NCBI RefSeq assembly: GCF_020216065.1
Contig: NZ_JAIWNA010000001.1
Span: 1,021,398-1,085,397 of the forward strand
DNA: 64,000 nucleotides
Origin: Nocardia rosealba
GTDB taxonomy: Bacteria; Actinomycetota; Actinomycetes; Mycobacteriales; Mycobacteriaceae
Reading direction: 5' to 3'
Shown one piece after another: positions 25,272 to 33,740 of the stretch (its first letter is position 1; each line of letters opens with the position of its first letter). The notes beneath the pieces are model-generated. The model did not search any database. It worked only from the letters and a program-made list of their open reading frames with translations, and was not told the origin of the DNA. Made by a program: the position numbers and the translations under genes.

Positions 25272-26437
25272 CGCGCGCAGCGGGCTTCTGCCGGGACGAC
25301 TTCGCGCAGGTGCGAGCGGTATTCGACGAGCAGCTCGCCGCGGGCGCCGAGCTCGGTGCGTCGCTGTGCGTGACGGTCGACGGCGATCCGGTCCTCGACC
25401 TGTGGGGTGGTCACGCCGACCCCGACCGCACCGTGGCATGGCGGGCCGACACCCTGGTGAACGTCTTCTCGGTGACCAAGACGATGACCGCCCTGTGCGC
25501 CCTGCTGCTCGTGGATCGCGGCGACCTCGACCTGGACGCACCCGTGGCCAGGTACTGGCCCGAGTTCGCCGCCGAGGGCAAGGACCGTGTCGAGGTGCGC
25601 CACGTGCTGTCGCACACCTCGGGAGTCTCCGGCTGGGAACGGCCCATCGCGCTCGCCGACATCTACGACACCGAAGCCGCCGCCGCCCGGCTCGCCGTTC
25701 AGCCACCGTGGTGGGAGCCCGGCACGGCCTCGGGCTATCACGCCCTCAACTACGGGCATCTGGTCGGGGAATTGGTGCGGCGCATCACTGGTCGCACGCT
25801 CGGTGAGTTCTTCGCCGCCGAGCTGGCCGGGCCGCTCGGTGCGGATTTCTACATCGGCACCGGACCCGAGCACGCCGACCGGATCGCGACACTCGTCGCG
25901 CCGCCGCAACGCGAATTCGACATGTCCGCCCTCGACCCCGACAGCATTCTCGTCAAAACGCTGACGAGCCCGCTGCTCGATATCGCCGAGACAGCGACTC
26001 CCGCTTGGCGTTCCGCCGAGCTCGGGGCGGTCAACGGGCACGGCAACGCGCGTTCGGTCGCCCGCGTGCAGTCCCTGGTTTCGTGCGGTGGTGAGCTCGC
26101 CGGCAGGCGGTTCCTCTCGCCCGCCACGATCGAGTCGATCTTCCGCGAGCAGGCCGACGGCCTCGACCTGGCGCTGCTCGCCCCGCTGCGGTTCGGCATC
26201 GGCTACGGGCTGCCGCGTCCCCAGACCTACCCGCACATTCCCGACGGCCGGGTCTGCTGGTGGGCGGGCTACGGCGGCGCCATGGTGGTCAACGACCTGG
26301 ATCGCCGAATCACCTTCGCCTACACCATGAATCGGATGGCGCCCGGCGTGATCGGATCGGACCGCTGCGACAACTATCTGAAGGCGGTCTTCGACGCGGT
26401 CGCCGGAACCGACCGTTCTCGAGGGAGGACCTCATGA
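25268..26437 (+). CDS. Family VIII esterase (beta-lactamase fold)
   Basis: This 389-aa serine hydrolase has the S68-x-x-K71 motif (FSVTKTM) and the second catalytic Tyr157 in SGYHALNYG. It also has [14 protein letters not shown] near the C-terminus. Such EstB/LipR-like enzymes cut esters rather than beta-lactams. No signal peptide is present, so it acts in the cytoplasm. It overlaps the monooxygenase upstream and the CoA ligase downstream by ATGA, so the three are one transcription unit. It could hydrolyse an ester made by the monooxygenase. Confidence 0.87.
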   Translation: MTRAAGFCRDDFAQVRAVFDEQLAAGAELGASLCVTVDGDPVLDLWGGHADPDRTVAWRADTLVNVFSVTKTMTALCALLLVDRGDLDLDAPVARYWPEFAAEGKDRVEVRHVLSHTSGVSGWERPIALADIYDTEAAAARLAVQPPWWEPGTASGYHALNYGHLVGELVRRITGRTLGEFFAAELAGPLGADFYIGTGPEHADRIATLVAPPQREFDMSALDPDSILVKTLTSPLLDIAETATPAWRSAELGAVNGHGNARSVARVQSLVSCGGELAGRRFLSPATIESIFREQADGLDLALLAPLRFGIGYGLPRPQTYPHIPDGRVCWWAGYGGAMVVNDLDRRITFAYTMNRMAPGVIGSDRCDNYLKAVFDAVAGTDRSRGRTS

Positions 26438-28086
26438 CCGAAGCCGTTGACCCCCAGGTGTTCGTCGCGCAGGTAGCGGCCGGGCTCACCGCGCCCGGTG
26501 CGCCCTTCGAGATGACGGTCGAGGAGGTGCTCGGTGCGCCGATGCCGGTGTTCGCGCGTCGGCGGCGCAGCCTGCGTGAGCTGCTCGAGCACTCCCTGAC
26601 CTGGGGTGATCGCGACTATCTCGTCACCGAGGACCGCCGGGTCAGCTTCACCGAGCATGCGGCGGCGGTGGGCGCGCTGGCGACCGCACTGGCCGAACGC
26701 CACGGCGTGGGCAAGGGTGACCGGGTCGCGATCCTGGCCGCCAACGGTCCCGACTGGGTGGTCACCTTCTGGGCGGCGCAGTGTCTCGGCGCCGTCCCGG
26801 TGGGCTACAACGCCTGGTGGGCGCCGCCGGAAATCGCCTACGCACTCGGCCACACCACCCCGAAGGTGGTGGTCGCCGATGCGAAAAGGACTGCGCGGCT
26901 TGCCGAGACCGGCAGCGAGGTGCCGGTATCGACCTTCGAGGAGGACCTGCCCGCCCTCATCGCGGAGTACCGGGGTGCCGCGATGCCGGAAACCGAGGTG
27001 GCAGAGGACGACCCGGCCGTCATCCTGTACACCAGCGGGACGAGCGGGCGCGCCAAAGGCGTTGTGCATACCCAGCGAAACCTGTTGGCGATCACCGAAT
27101 ACCACCGTTTCACCGATGCGATGCAGGCCGCGTTCACCGGTCAGCCGGTCGGTGACGGCCCGAGCGAGCGCCGCTATCTGGTCACCGCCCCGCTGTTCCA
27201 CATCGCCAGCCTGCACAATCTGGTGATCCCGCGCCTGGCCACCGGTGCGGCGGCGGTGTTCCCACACGGCGCCTTCGACGTGGACCGGGTGCTGGCCCTG
27301 GTCCAGCGTGAACGGGTCACCAACTGGGCGGCGGTGCCGACCATGGCCACCCGCCTGCTCGACCACGACGTGTCGGGGTACGACCTGTCGACGCTCGCGG
27401 CACTGTCACTGAACTCCGCGCCCTCGGCGCCCGCCCTGCTCGAGCGGTTGCGCGAACACCTCGCCGGAGTTCCGCTGTCGCTGACCACCAGTTACGGGCT
27501 CACCGAGAGCGGCACCGCCGCCACCGTGGCGACACCGCTGGATCTGCTGGCCGACCCGGGGTCGGTCGGCAGGCCGATCATCGGGGTGTCGGTGGAGATC
27601 CGTGACCCCGACGGCGCGGTGCTGCCCGACGGTGCCGAAGGCGAGATCTTCATTCGCAGTCAGTACGTGATGCTCGGCTACTGGAACAACGAATCCGCGA
27701 CAGCGGAGGTCCTCGACCACGGAAGGTGGTTGCGCTCAGGTGATTTCGGGACGATGACCGACGGCAGGCTCACCGTGTCGGGCCGACGGACCGACCTGAT
27801 CCTGCGCGGTGGGGAGAACGTGTACCCCACCGAGATCGAGAACGTCCTCGTCGAACACCCCTCGGTCACCGACTGCGCGGTCTTCGGCGTGCCGCACCCC
27901 GACCTGGGCCAAGAAGTGGCGGCCGTGGTCGTCGCCGAACCGGGCGCGGTCGAGCAGGACGAACTGCGCGAGTACCTCACCGCCCGGCTCGCCTACTTCA
28001 AAGTGCCCGCACGCTGGCGGATCACCTCCGACGCGTTGCCGCGCAATGCGACCGGCAAGGTCACCCGGCGCGACCTCGCGGTGTAG
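26434..28086 (+). CDS. Acyl-CoA synthetase (AMP-forming)
   Basis: This 550-aa ANL-superfamily ligase has the P-loop [11 protein letters not shown] (199-209), SYGLTESG, the hinge [16 protein letters not shown] and the terminal catalytic Lys in RNATGK. It activates a carboxylic acid to acyl-AMP and then acyl-CoA. Chain length cannot be told from sequence. It is the last gene of the monooxygenase-esterase-ligase operon, so it probably activates the acid released by the esterase for beta-oxidation. Confidence 0.9.
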   Translation: MTEAVDPQVFVAQVAAGLTAPGAPFEMTVEEVLGAPMPVFARRRRSLRELLEHSLTWGDRDYLVTEDRRVSFTEHAAAVGALATALAERHGVGKGDRVAILAANGPDWVVTFWAAQCLGAVPVGYNAWWAPPEIAYALGHTTPKVVVADAKRTARLAETGSEVPVSTFEEDLPALIAEYRGAAMPETEVAEDDPAVILYTSGTSGRAKGVVHTQRNLLAITEYHRFTDAMQAAFTGQPVGDGPSERRYLVTAPLFHIASLHNLVIPRLATGAAAVFPHGAFDVDRVLALVQRERVTNWAAVPTMATRLLDHDVSGYDLSTLAALSLNSAPSAPALLERLREHLAGVPLSLTTSYGLTESGTAATVATPLDLLADPGSVGRPIIGVSVEIRDPDGAVLPDGAEGEIFIRSQYVMLGYWNNESATAEVLDHGRWLRSGDFGTMTDGRLTVSGRRTDLILRGGENVYPTEIENVLVEHPSVTDCAVFGVPHPDLGQEVAAVVVAEPGAVEQDELREYLTARLAYFKVPARWRITSDALPRNATGKVTRRDLAV

Positions 28087-28216
28087 GGGTGCGGTGACGG
28101 CTGTGTTCGTGTCCGTGGCGGCCCGGCGCGCGATGGCTCGGCGTCGATCTGCGACGCTGAGCTGACAACGGGCGGTCGCTCCGACCTGCCCCGCGCACAG
28201 CAGCGAGAGGACCGAC

Positions 28217-28561
28217 ATGTCTGACGCGAAACGGATCAGCTGGGGAAAACCGCGCAAGCCGACCGACGCCGACCGCGACGCCCTGCGCGAGGACCTGCTC
28301 ACCCGCGCCCGCGCGGTCCGCGCCGACGGCTGGGACACCCACCGCCCCGAGTGGACGGCAGGCCAGGTCGCGGCCGTCGCCTACCTCCTCGGCGACCTCG
28401 ACGTCCTCACCGAACTCGAGGAGTCGGAAGGGACGGTCCTCAGCCGCTACGCCGCCGAACTCTTCGGCTTCCACGGCGGCCGCAAAGACATCGAAGCGGG
28501 CCTGGCCGGCACCCAGGCCTGGTTCGACACCGTTCGCAAAGCTCTCGGCGCCGGAGCCTGA
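28217..28561 (+). CDS. Hypothetical protein
   Basis: The 114-aa protein is mostly helical and charged, with a central AGQVAAVAYLLGDLDVLTEL and a C-terminal GGRKDIEAGLAGTQAWFDTV. Codon bias is normal and a GAGAGGA site lies before the ATG. I do not recognise the family. It lacks a signal or membrane segment, and its neighbours give no functional hint. It ends just before a hairpin terminator. Confidence 0.6.
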   Translation: MSDAKRISWGKPRKPTDADRDALREDLLTRARAVRADGWDTHRPEWTAGQVAAVAYLLGDLDVLTELEESEGTVLSRYAAELFGFHGGRKDIEAGLAGTQAWFDTVRKALGAGA

Positions 28562-28568
28562 CATCCTG

Positions 28569-28602
28569 CCCGACACTGCGGGGACGAAAGCGCGGTGTCG
28601 GG
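28569..28602. terminator. Hairpin between convergent genes
   Basis: CCCGACAC (28569-28576) pairs with GTGTCGGG (28595-28602). Inner GCG/CGC pairs can extend the stem past one mismatch. It lies between the hypothetical gene and the MDMPI-like gene. Confidence 0.55.
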
Positions 28603-28638
28603 GAAAGGCCGATCGCCTCGGCCGGGACCTGCGTCGAT

Positions 28639-29286
28639 TCAGTTCTCGTTGCCGGTGATGCGGTCGCGCAGCGTGGGGAGGCCGGGGCCGGTGAGGTCGT
28701 CGCAGTAGACGATTCGGCTCGCCATCGCCATGGTCAGCGCGATCGTCGTTCCGCGGATCAGCGGCCCGGTGCCGTGAGTGAAGGGACCATCGGTCGCCTC
28801 GAGGCGGAGGCCTTCGATGAGGGTGCGACTGGGGACGGTGAAGTCGCGCCCGGCGAAGAATTCGGCGACGGCGGTGGTCGCCTCGATCGACGGGGTGGTG
28901 GTGAGCCCGAGTGGTCGGCGGATGTCCTGGGCATGGACCACGATTTCACCGAGCCAGGCGGCGGTATCGCCAGAAGGTGCGGTGGTGCTGTCGACGATCG
29001 CCCGGAACCGTTCGAGGGTTTCGGCCGGTGTCGTCCCGAGGTGTTCGGCCTTGCGCCGCTCGTTGTGCTTGTCGAAGTCGAAGCGCGCCGCGAGAACGCT
29101 CACCAGCCAGCGCATCCGGCCGGTACTCGCACCGGCCGTGAGGTGGGCGACCACGACTTCGACAGTCCACGCACCGCACAGCGACGGCGAACTCCACTGG
29201 TCGTCGTCGAGGCGGGCGAGGTCGTCCGCGAGAGCGGCGCGTTCGGCGTGCGTCAGCGCCCACAGCGCGGCACGGGAATCGGGCAC
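28639..29286 (-). CDS. Maleylpyruvate isomerase-like (DinB superfamily) protein
   Basis: This 215-aa protein begins with a DinB/MDMPI_N four-helix bundle. LCGAWTVEVVVAHLTAG carries the conserved W-x-V-x3-x-H-L pattern, and a second metal-binding His is in GEIVVHAQDIRRPLG. These three-His proteins include mycothiol-dependent enzymes of actinobacteria, and the reaction here is unknown. The GTG at 29286 has GGAGG 6 bp upstream, which outweighs the longer ATG at 29304. It follows the OYE-type gene on the same strand after 93 bp. Confidence 0.75.
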   Translation of the reverse strand: MPDSRAALWALTHAERAALADDLARLDDDQWSSPSLCGAWTVEVVVAHLTAGASTGRMRWLVSVLAARFDFDKHNERRKAEHLGTTPAETLERFRAIVDSTTAPSGDTAAWLGEIVVHAQDIRRPLGLTTTPSIEATTAVAEFFAGRDFTVPSRTLIEGLRLEATDGPFTHGTGPLIRGTTIALTMAMASRIVYCDDLTGPGLPTLRDRITGNEN

Positions 29287-29379
29287 GTGAAACCTCCGTG
29301 GCACCCTCGATCACCGGGCGCCGTGGTGCCGAGCCGACGTCCCATGATGCAGACGACGTGAACGCCGCGAATTGATCGG

Positions 29380-30543
29380 TCAGGAGGTTCGCAACACGCA
29401 GCGGGTCTTCGAGTAGATGGTCGGCACGCACTCGTTGCAATGCGTGCACAGCGACGGTGTCGCCCGGTCGGACTGCCAGCGGCGGACGAGATCGGGTTCG
29501 CGGAGCAGGGCCCGGCCCATCGCGACGAAATCGAAGCCCTCGGTGCGGGCCTGTTCGGCGCCCGCCAGATCGGTGATGCCACCGAGCAGGATCAGCGGCA
29601 TCGTCAGCTCCGCGCGGAAGCGACGCGCCTTGTCGAGCAGATAGGCAGGGCGATAAGGGTATTCGCGCAGGAATTTGCCGCCGACGAGCTGGAAACCCCA
29701 GCGCACGGGAATCGGCAAGGCGCGGGCGAAGTTCCGGCGCGGTGCGTCGCCACGGAAGATGGCCATCGGGTTGAGCAGGGAGCTACCCGCGGTGAGTTCG
29801 ATGGCGTCGACGGCGCCGTCGTCCTGCAACCAGCGAGCCACCCGCAGCGACTCCTCGATCGAGAATCCGCCGCGCACACCGTCTTCCATGGTGAGTTTGG
29901 CGGTGACGGCCATGTCGTCGCCCGCCGCGTCGCGTACGGCGCGCACCAGTTCCCGCGCCACCCGTGCCCGGTTCACCAGTGCACCGCCGTAGTCGTCGCG
30001 GCGCCGGTTCAGGAGCGGACTCAGGAAGGCGCTGGCCAGGTAGTTGTGGCCCAGGTGTACCTCGACGGCGTCGAAGCCGGACTCCCGTGCCAAGCGGGCC
30101 GCCCGCGCGTGCGCTTCGACCACTTCCGCGATGGCGAGCGCGTCGGGCACCTTGGTGAACCGCATCCCCAACGGATTGAACATCCGGCTCGGCGCCAGCG
30201 CGGGCGCCCGGTTCGACCGCGCGTTCGCCACCGGCCCCGCGTGCCCCAGCTGCGCGCTCACCGCCGCGCCCTCGGCATGCACGGCGTCGGTGAGCCGTCG
30301 CAGCCCGGGGACCGCCTCCGGACGCATCCAGATCTGTTGCGCATCGGTGCGCCCACCCGGCGCGACCGCGCAATAGGCGACCGTCGTCATGGCCACCCCA
30401 CCGGCGGCGACCTCGCGATGGAACTCCACCAACTCGTCGGTGACCAGCGCGTCGGGGGTGCGCCCTTCGAAGGTGGCCGCCTTGAGCACGCGGTTGCGCA
30501 GGGTGAGGGGACCGAGGCGGGCCGGCGCGAGGACATCGCTCAT
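29380..30543 (-). CDS. NADH:flavin oxidoreductase (old yellow enzyme family, Fe-S type)
   Basis: This 387-aa FMN beta/alpha barrel resembles the N-terminal part of 2,4-dienoyl-CoA reductase. It has the His pair in VEVHLGHNYLASAFLSPLLNRR and the phosphate-binding GGITDL / FVAMGRALL segments. The C-terminus carries C366-x2-C369-x2-C372-x9-C382, likely Fe-S ligands. The C-terminal FAD/NAD domain of full-length FadH is absent, so electrons must come from another protein or directly from NAD(P)H. A perfect KstR-type box sits 9 bp upstream of the ATG, which suggests a role in steroid or fatty-acid breakdown. Confidence 0.85.
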   Translation of the reverse strand: MSDVLAPARLGPLTLRNRVLKAATFEGRTPDALVTDELVEFHREVAAGGVAMTTVAYCAVAPGGRTDAQQIWMRPEAVPGLRRLTDAVHAEGAAVSAQLGHAGPVANARSNRAPALAPSRMFNPLGMRFTKVPDALAIAEVVEAHARAARLARESGFDAVEVHLGHNYLASAFLSPLLNRRRDDYGGALVNRARVARELVRAVRDAAGDDMAVTAKLTMEDGVRGGFSIEESLRVARWLQDDGAVDAIELTAGSSLLNPMAIFRGDAPRRNFARALPIPVRWGFQLVGGKFLREYPYRPAYLLDKARRFRAELTMPLILLGGITDLAGAEQARTEGFDFVAMGRALLREPDLVRRWQSDRATPSLCTHCNECVPTIYSKTRCVLRTS

Positions 30544-30551
30544 CCCCGAAG

Positions 30552-30565
30552 TGAAACACGTTTCA
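30552..30565. promoter_or_regulatory. KstR-type operator
   Basis: TGAAACACGTTTCA fits the published KstR consensus TnnAACnnGTTnnA at every fixed position. It lies between the narI stop (30612) and the OYE gene start (30543), so it would repress the OYE gene, not narI. KstR is the TetR-family repressor of sterol catabolism in mycolata. Confidence 0.6.
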
Positions 30566-30611
30566 ATTACGGGCCGCAACGGTATCGCCCGCTCACCGGG
30601 CGAAAGGTGAC

Positions 30612-31367
30612 CTACCAGCGATCGGGAGTCACCGGGGCGTCCCAGGCCTTGGCGAAACGGGTCTTGTCCTTGGTGTCCACTTCCTTGCGCCGGTACACGA
30701 TGTACGGGCGGGTGAGGTACCCGATGGGCGCGCTGAACATGTGCACCAGCCGGGTGTACGGCCAGGCCGCGACCAGGGCGAGCACCACCAGTCCGTGCAG
30801 CTGGAAGGTCCACGGCACACCGACCATCAGCCCCGGCTCCGGGTTGATGGTGAACAGGCTGCGGAACCACGGCGACACGGTGTCGCGGTAGTTGTAGGTG
30901 CCCCACAGCAGGTTCGAGCCCCAGGTGTTGAGCAGCCCGGTGACCAGCGCCAACGTGAGCAGCGTGTACATCATGATGTCGTTGCGGCTGGTCGCCTTGC
31001 GCACGGCGGGCACGACGATGCGGCGGTAACACAGGATGGCGACTCCGGCCACCACCATCAGGCCCGCGACAGAACCCGCGCCGACCGCGACCAGGTGATA
31101 GGTGTGCTCGGAGATCCCGAGCGCCGCCGTCCACGACTGCGGAATCAGCAGGCCCATCACATGCCCGCCGAACACCCCGAGCATGCCGAAGTGGAACAGC
31201 GGACTGCCCAGCTGCAGCAGCTTGGACTCGTAGATCTGCGAGGACCTCGTGGTCCACCCGAACTGGTCGAACCGGTAGCGCCAGACATGGCCGAGCACAA
31301 AGGAAGTCGCGGCGATGTAGGGCAGGATCAGCCACAGGCCTTCGGGGAGCGGAATGGTGGCGTTCAT
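30612..31367 (-). CDS. narI: Respiratory nitrate reductase gamma subunit
   Basis: This 251-aa cytochrome b subunit has five predicted membrane helices. The haem-ligand histidines are visible in SPLFHFGMLGVFGGH (His59, His69) and in FQLHGLVVLALVAAWPYTRLVH near the C-terminus. It takes electrons from menaquinol and passes them to NarH. The ATG overlaps the narJ stop (ATGA). It is the last gene of narGHJI. Confidence 0.95.
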   Translation of the reverse strand: MNATIPLPEGLWLILPYIAATSFVLGHVWRYRFDQFGWTTRSSQIYESKLLQLGSPLFHFGMLGVFGGHVMGLLIPQSWTAALGISEHTYHLVAVGAGSVAGLMVVAGVAILCYRRIVVPAVRKATSRNDIMMYTLLTLALVTGLLNTWGSNLLWGTYNYRDTVSPWFRSLFTINPEPGLMVGVPWTFQLHGLVVLALVAAWPYTRLVHMFSAPIGYLTRPYIVYRRKEVDTKDKTRFAKAWDAPVTPDRW

Positions 31368-32044
31368 CGGCGTCCTTCTGTGGCGTCGAAGAGGGCGGGG
31401 TCCATGGCGAAGGGTTCCAGGCCGACCTCTTCCTCAGGCGGGCCCTGGGCGGCGAGTTCGGCGATGCGGCGGCGGTCGGCGGTGGTCACTGGTGGCAGGG
31501 TCGCCAGGACGGCTGCGAGGACACCCGAGTACGGGGAGTTGTTGTCTCCCAGTGACAACCGGAGCAGCTCCAGTACGGGCACGTGTTCGCCGAGCAGGCG
31601 TTCACCGCCGATCGGGTCGACGGTGGCGGCGAACTCGAGCAGCACCGGCAGGTGGTCGGGCAGTTCCTCGTCACCGAGTTCGGCACCGGCCTGGCGGTAG
31701 GCGTGCTTGAAACGCAGCAGTGCCATGCCGCGTTTGCGGGTGTCGCCGTAGGCGTAGAACGTCAGGTGCAGGCTGGCGCGGCGACGCATGTCGAAGGTCT
31801 CGACATAGCTCTGGGCGACCTCGATGTCCGGGGTGTCGCGCAGGTAGGCGAGTACCGGCTCGAAATGCGCGCGTACTTCGTCGGGCAATTGTGCTGCGGC
31901 AGAGCCGAGCTGGTCGAGCAGGGCCAGGGTCTGTTCGCCGGGATAGTCCAGCAGCAGCGCGGCCAGGCGCCAGACCATGCGCCGCTCGTGCTCGGCCAGT
32001 GCGAGGACGGGCTCGGGTCGCCGCCGGATCGAGAGCAGACTCAT
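31364..32044 (-). CDS. narJ: Nitrate reductase maturation chaperone
   Basis: This 226-aa all-helical TorD/NarJ-family chaperone has the conserved LLLDYPGEQ near the N-terminus and YVETFDMRRRASLHLTFYAYGDTRKRG in the core. NarJ holds NarG in an open form while the molybdenum cofactor is inserted. It is not part of the final complex. It overlaps narH and narI by ATGA at both ends. Confidence 0.93.
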   Translation of the reverse strand: MSLLSIRRRPEPVLALAEHERRMVWRLAALLLDYPGEQTLALLDQLGSAAAQLPDEVRAHFEPVLAYLRDTPDIEVAQSYVETFDMRRRASLHLTFYAYGDTRKRGMALLRFKHAYRQAGAELGDEELPDHLPVLLEFAATVDPIGGERLLGEHVPVLELLRLSLGDNNSPYSGVLAAVLATLPPVTTADRRRIAELAAQGPPEEEVGLEPFAMDPALFDATEGRR

Positions 32045-33738
32045 TGCGGCACCCCGCTGACGGCCGGGTCGGTGGTGGCGGCGCCGTTGCCGCCACCACC
32101 GGATCCGGCGCCGTTGCCGGTGTGGCCGTTGCCGTTGCCGTTGTCGCTGCCGGGCAGCAGGCCCGCGGTGGAGCGACCGTCCCAGTTGAGCAGGTTGATC
32201 CGCCCCGACTTCTCCTCCGGTGCGGCCTGATTCGTGTCGGCGAGGGAGAACTTCTCCACCACCTGGTCGAACGCGGTCATGCCCGGCCCGCCGTCGGTGT
32301 CGAGACTGCACCCGGTGGCCAGCGAATCCAGCTCGTGCGCACGGGAAGTCGCGCCGGAGGGGATCACATAGCGGTGCTCGTACTTGGCGATGGCGAGCAG
32401 CCGGTACATCGCCTCGATCTCCTCGGGCTCGAGCCCGATCGAGGGCGCGATACCCGTATCGGGTTCCTCACCGAGGTTCACCGACCGCATGAAAGCCCGC
32501 ATCCCGGCGAGCCTTTGCAGCGAGGCGCGTACCGGGCCGATCTCACCGGCGGTGAACAGTTCCGCCAGGTAGCCGATCGGAATGCGCAGGGCATCGATGG
32601 CGCCGAACAGGTTGCGCGCGTCCTCGCCGTCGTGACCGGTCTCGGTGAGCACATCCACCACGGGCGAGAGCGGCGGCACGTACCAGACCATCGGCATGGT
32701 GCGGTATTCCGGGTGCAGCGGCAGCGCGAGCTGGTAGTCGACGATCAGCTTGTAGACCGGCGAATCCTGCGCGGCGGCAATCCATTCCGGTGAGATTCCG
32801 GCCTTCTCCGCTTCGGCGATCACACGCGGGTCGTGCGGGTTGAGGAAGACTCCGAGCTGGGAGGTGTACAGATCCTGCGGGTCGGTGACCTGCGCCGCCT
32901 CGAGCACCGCGTCGGCGTCGTAGAGCATCACGCCGATGTAGCGCAGCCGGCCCACACAGGTTTCCGAGCACACGGTCGGGATGCCGACCTCCACACGCGG
33001 GTAGCAGAAGGTGCACTTCTCCGCCTTGCCCGTCTTGTGGTTGAAGTAGATCTTCTTGTACGGGCAGCCGGTGATGCACTGCCGCCAGCCACGGCATTTG
33101 TCCTGGTCGACGAGCACGATGCCGTCTTCCTCGCGCTTGTAGATCGCGCCCGACGGGCACGACGCGGCGCACGAGGGATTGAGGCAGTGCTCGCAGATGC
33201 GCGGCAGGTAGAACATGAAGGTCTCTTCGAACTCCAGTTTCACCTTGTCCTCGAGCTTGCCGAGCAAGGGGTCCTTGCCGACCTGCTCGGGGCCCGAACC
33301 CAGGTCGTCGTCCCAGTTCGCACCCCAGGTGACCTTGGTGTCCTCACCGGTGATCAGCGATTTCGGCCGGGCGACCGGGGTGGTATCGGTGGGCGGCGAG
33401 GACAGCAGGTTGTCGTAGTCGTAGCTCCACGGTTCGTAGTAGTCGTCGACCGTCGGCAGATCGGGGTTGGCGAAGATGTTCATCAACCGCTTGAACCGCG
33501 ACCCCGACTTCAGGGTGAGCTTGCCGCGCTTGTTGAGCGTCCAGCCACCCTTCCACTTCTCCTGGTCCTCGTACTGGCGCGGATAGCCCTGTCCCGGACG
33601 GGTTTCCACATTGTTGAACCAGACGTACTCGGTGCCACCGCGATTGGTCCACGCCTGCTTGCAGGTGACCGAGCAGGTGTGGCAGCCGATGCACTTGTCC
33701 AGGTTCATGACCATCGCAAGTTGAGCCATTACGCGCAT
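32041..33738 (-). CDS. narH: Respiratory nitrate reductase beta subunit
   Basis: This 565-aa Fe-S electron-transfer subunit starts with C16-x2-C19-x2-C22-x3-C26. It continues with ICEHCLNPSCAASCP, KCRGWRQCITGCP (Trp in place of a Cys, the [3Fe-4S] site of NarH) and KCTFCYPRVE. All four clusters appear intact. A low-complexity Asn/Gly tail of about 35 residues (SDNGNGNGHTGNGAGSGGGG and beyond) extends past the usual end. The ATG at 33738 lies 2 bp after the narG stop; the ATG three codons further in is also possible. Confidence 0.95.
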   Translation of the reverse strand: MRVMAQLAMVMNLDKCIGCHTCSVTCKQAWTNRGGTEYVWFNNVETRPGQGYPRQYEDQEKWKGGWTLNKRGKLTLKSGSRFKRLMNIFANPDLPTVDDYYEPWSYDYDNLLSSPPTDTTPVARPKSLITGEDTKVTWGANWDDDLGSGPEQVGKDPLLGKLEDKVKLEFEETFMFYLPRICEHCLNPSCAASCPSGAIYKREEDGIVLVDQDKCRGWRQCITGCPYKKIYFNHKTGKAEKCTFCYPRVEVGIPTVCSETCVGRLRYIGVMLYDADAVLEAAQVTDPQDLYTSQLGVFLNPHDPRVIAEAEKAGISPEWIAAAQDSPVYKLIVDYQLALPLHPEYRTMPMVWYVPPLSPVVDVLTETGHDGEDARNLFGAIDALRIPIGYLAELFTAGEIGPVRASLQRLAGMRAFMRSVNLGEEPDTGIAPSIGLEPEEIEAMYRLLAIAKYEHRYVIPSGATSRAHELDSLATGCSLDTDGGPGMTAFDQVVEKFSLADTNQAAPEEKSGRINLLNWDGRSTAGLLPGSDNGNGNGHTGNGAGSGGGGNGAATTDPAVSGVPQ

Positions 33739-33740
33739 GG

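Noticed and set aside
25268..26437. Beta-lactamase (antibiotic resistance)
   Set aside because: The SxxK and Tyr motifs fit family VIII esterases. There is no signal peptide, and the gene is embedded in a catabolic operon.
29380..33738. Single continuous minus-strand protein from the OYE gene into narI
   Set aside because: The open frame runs through narI in the wrong frame. The OYE ATG at 30543 with its KstR-type box marks the true start.
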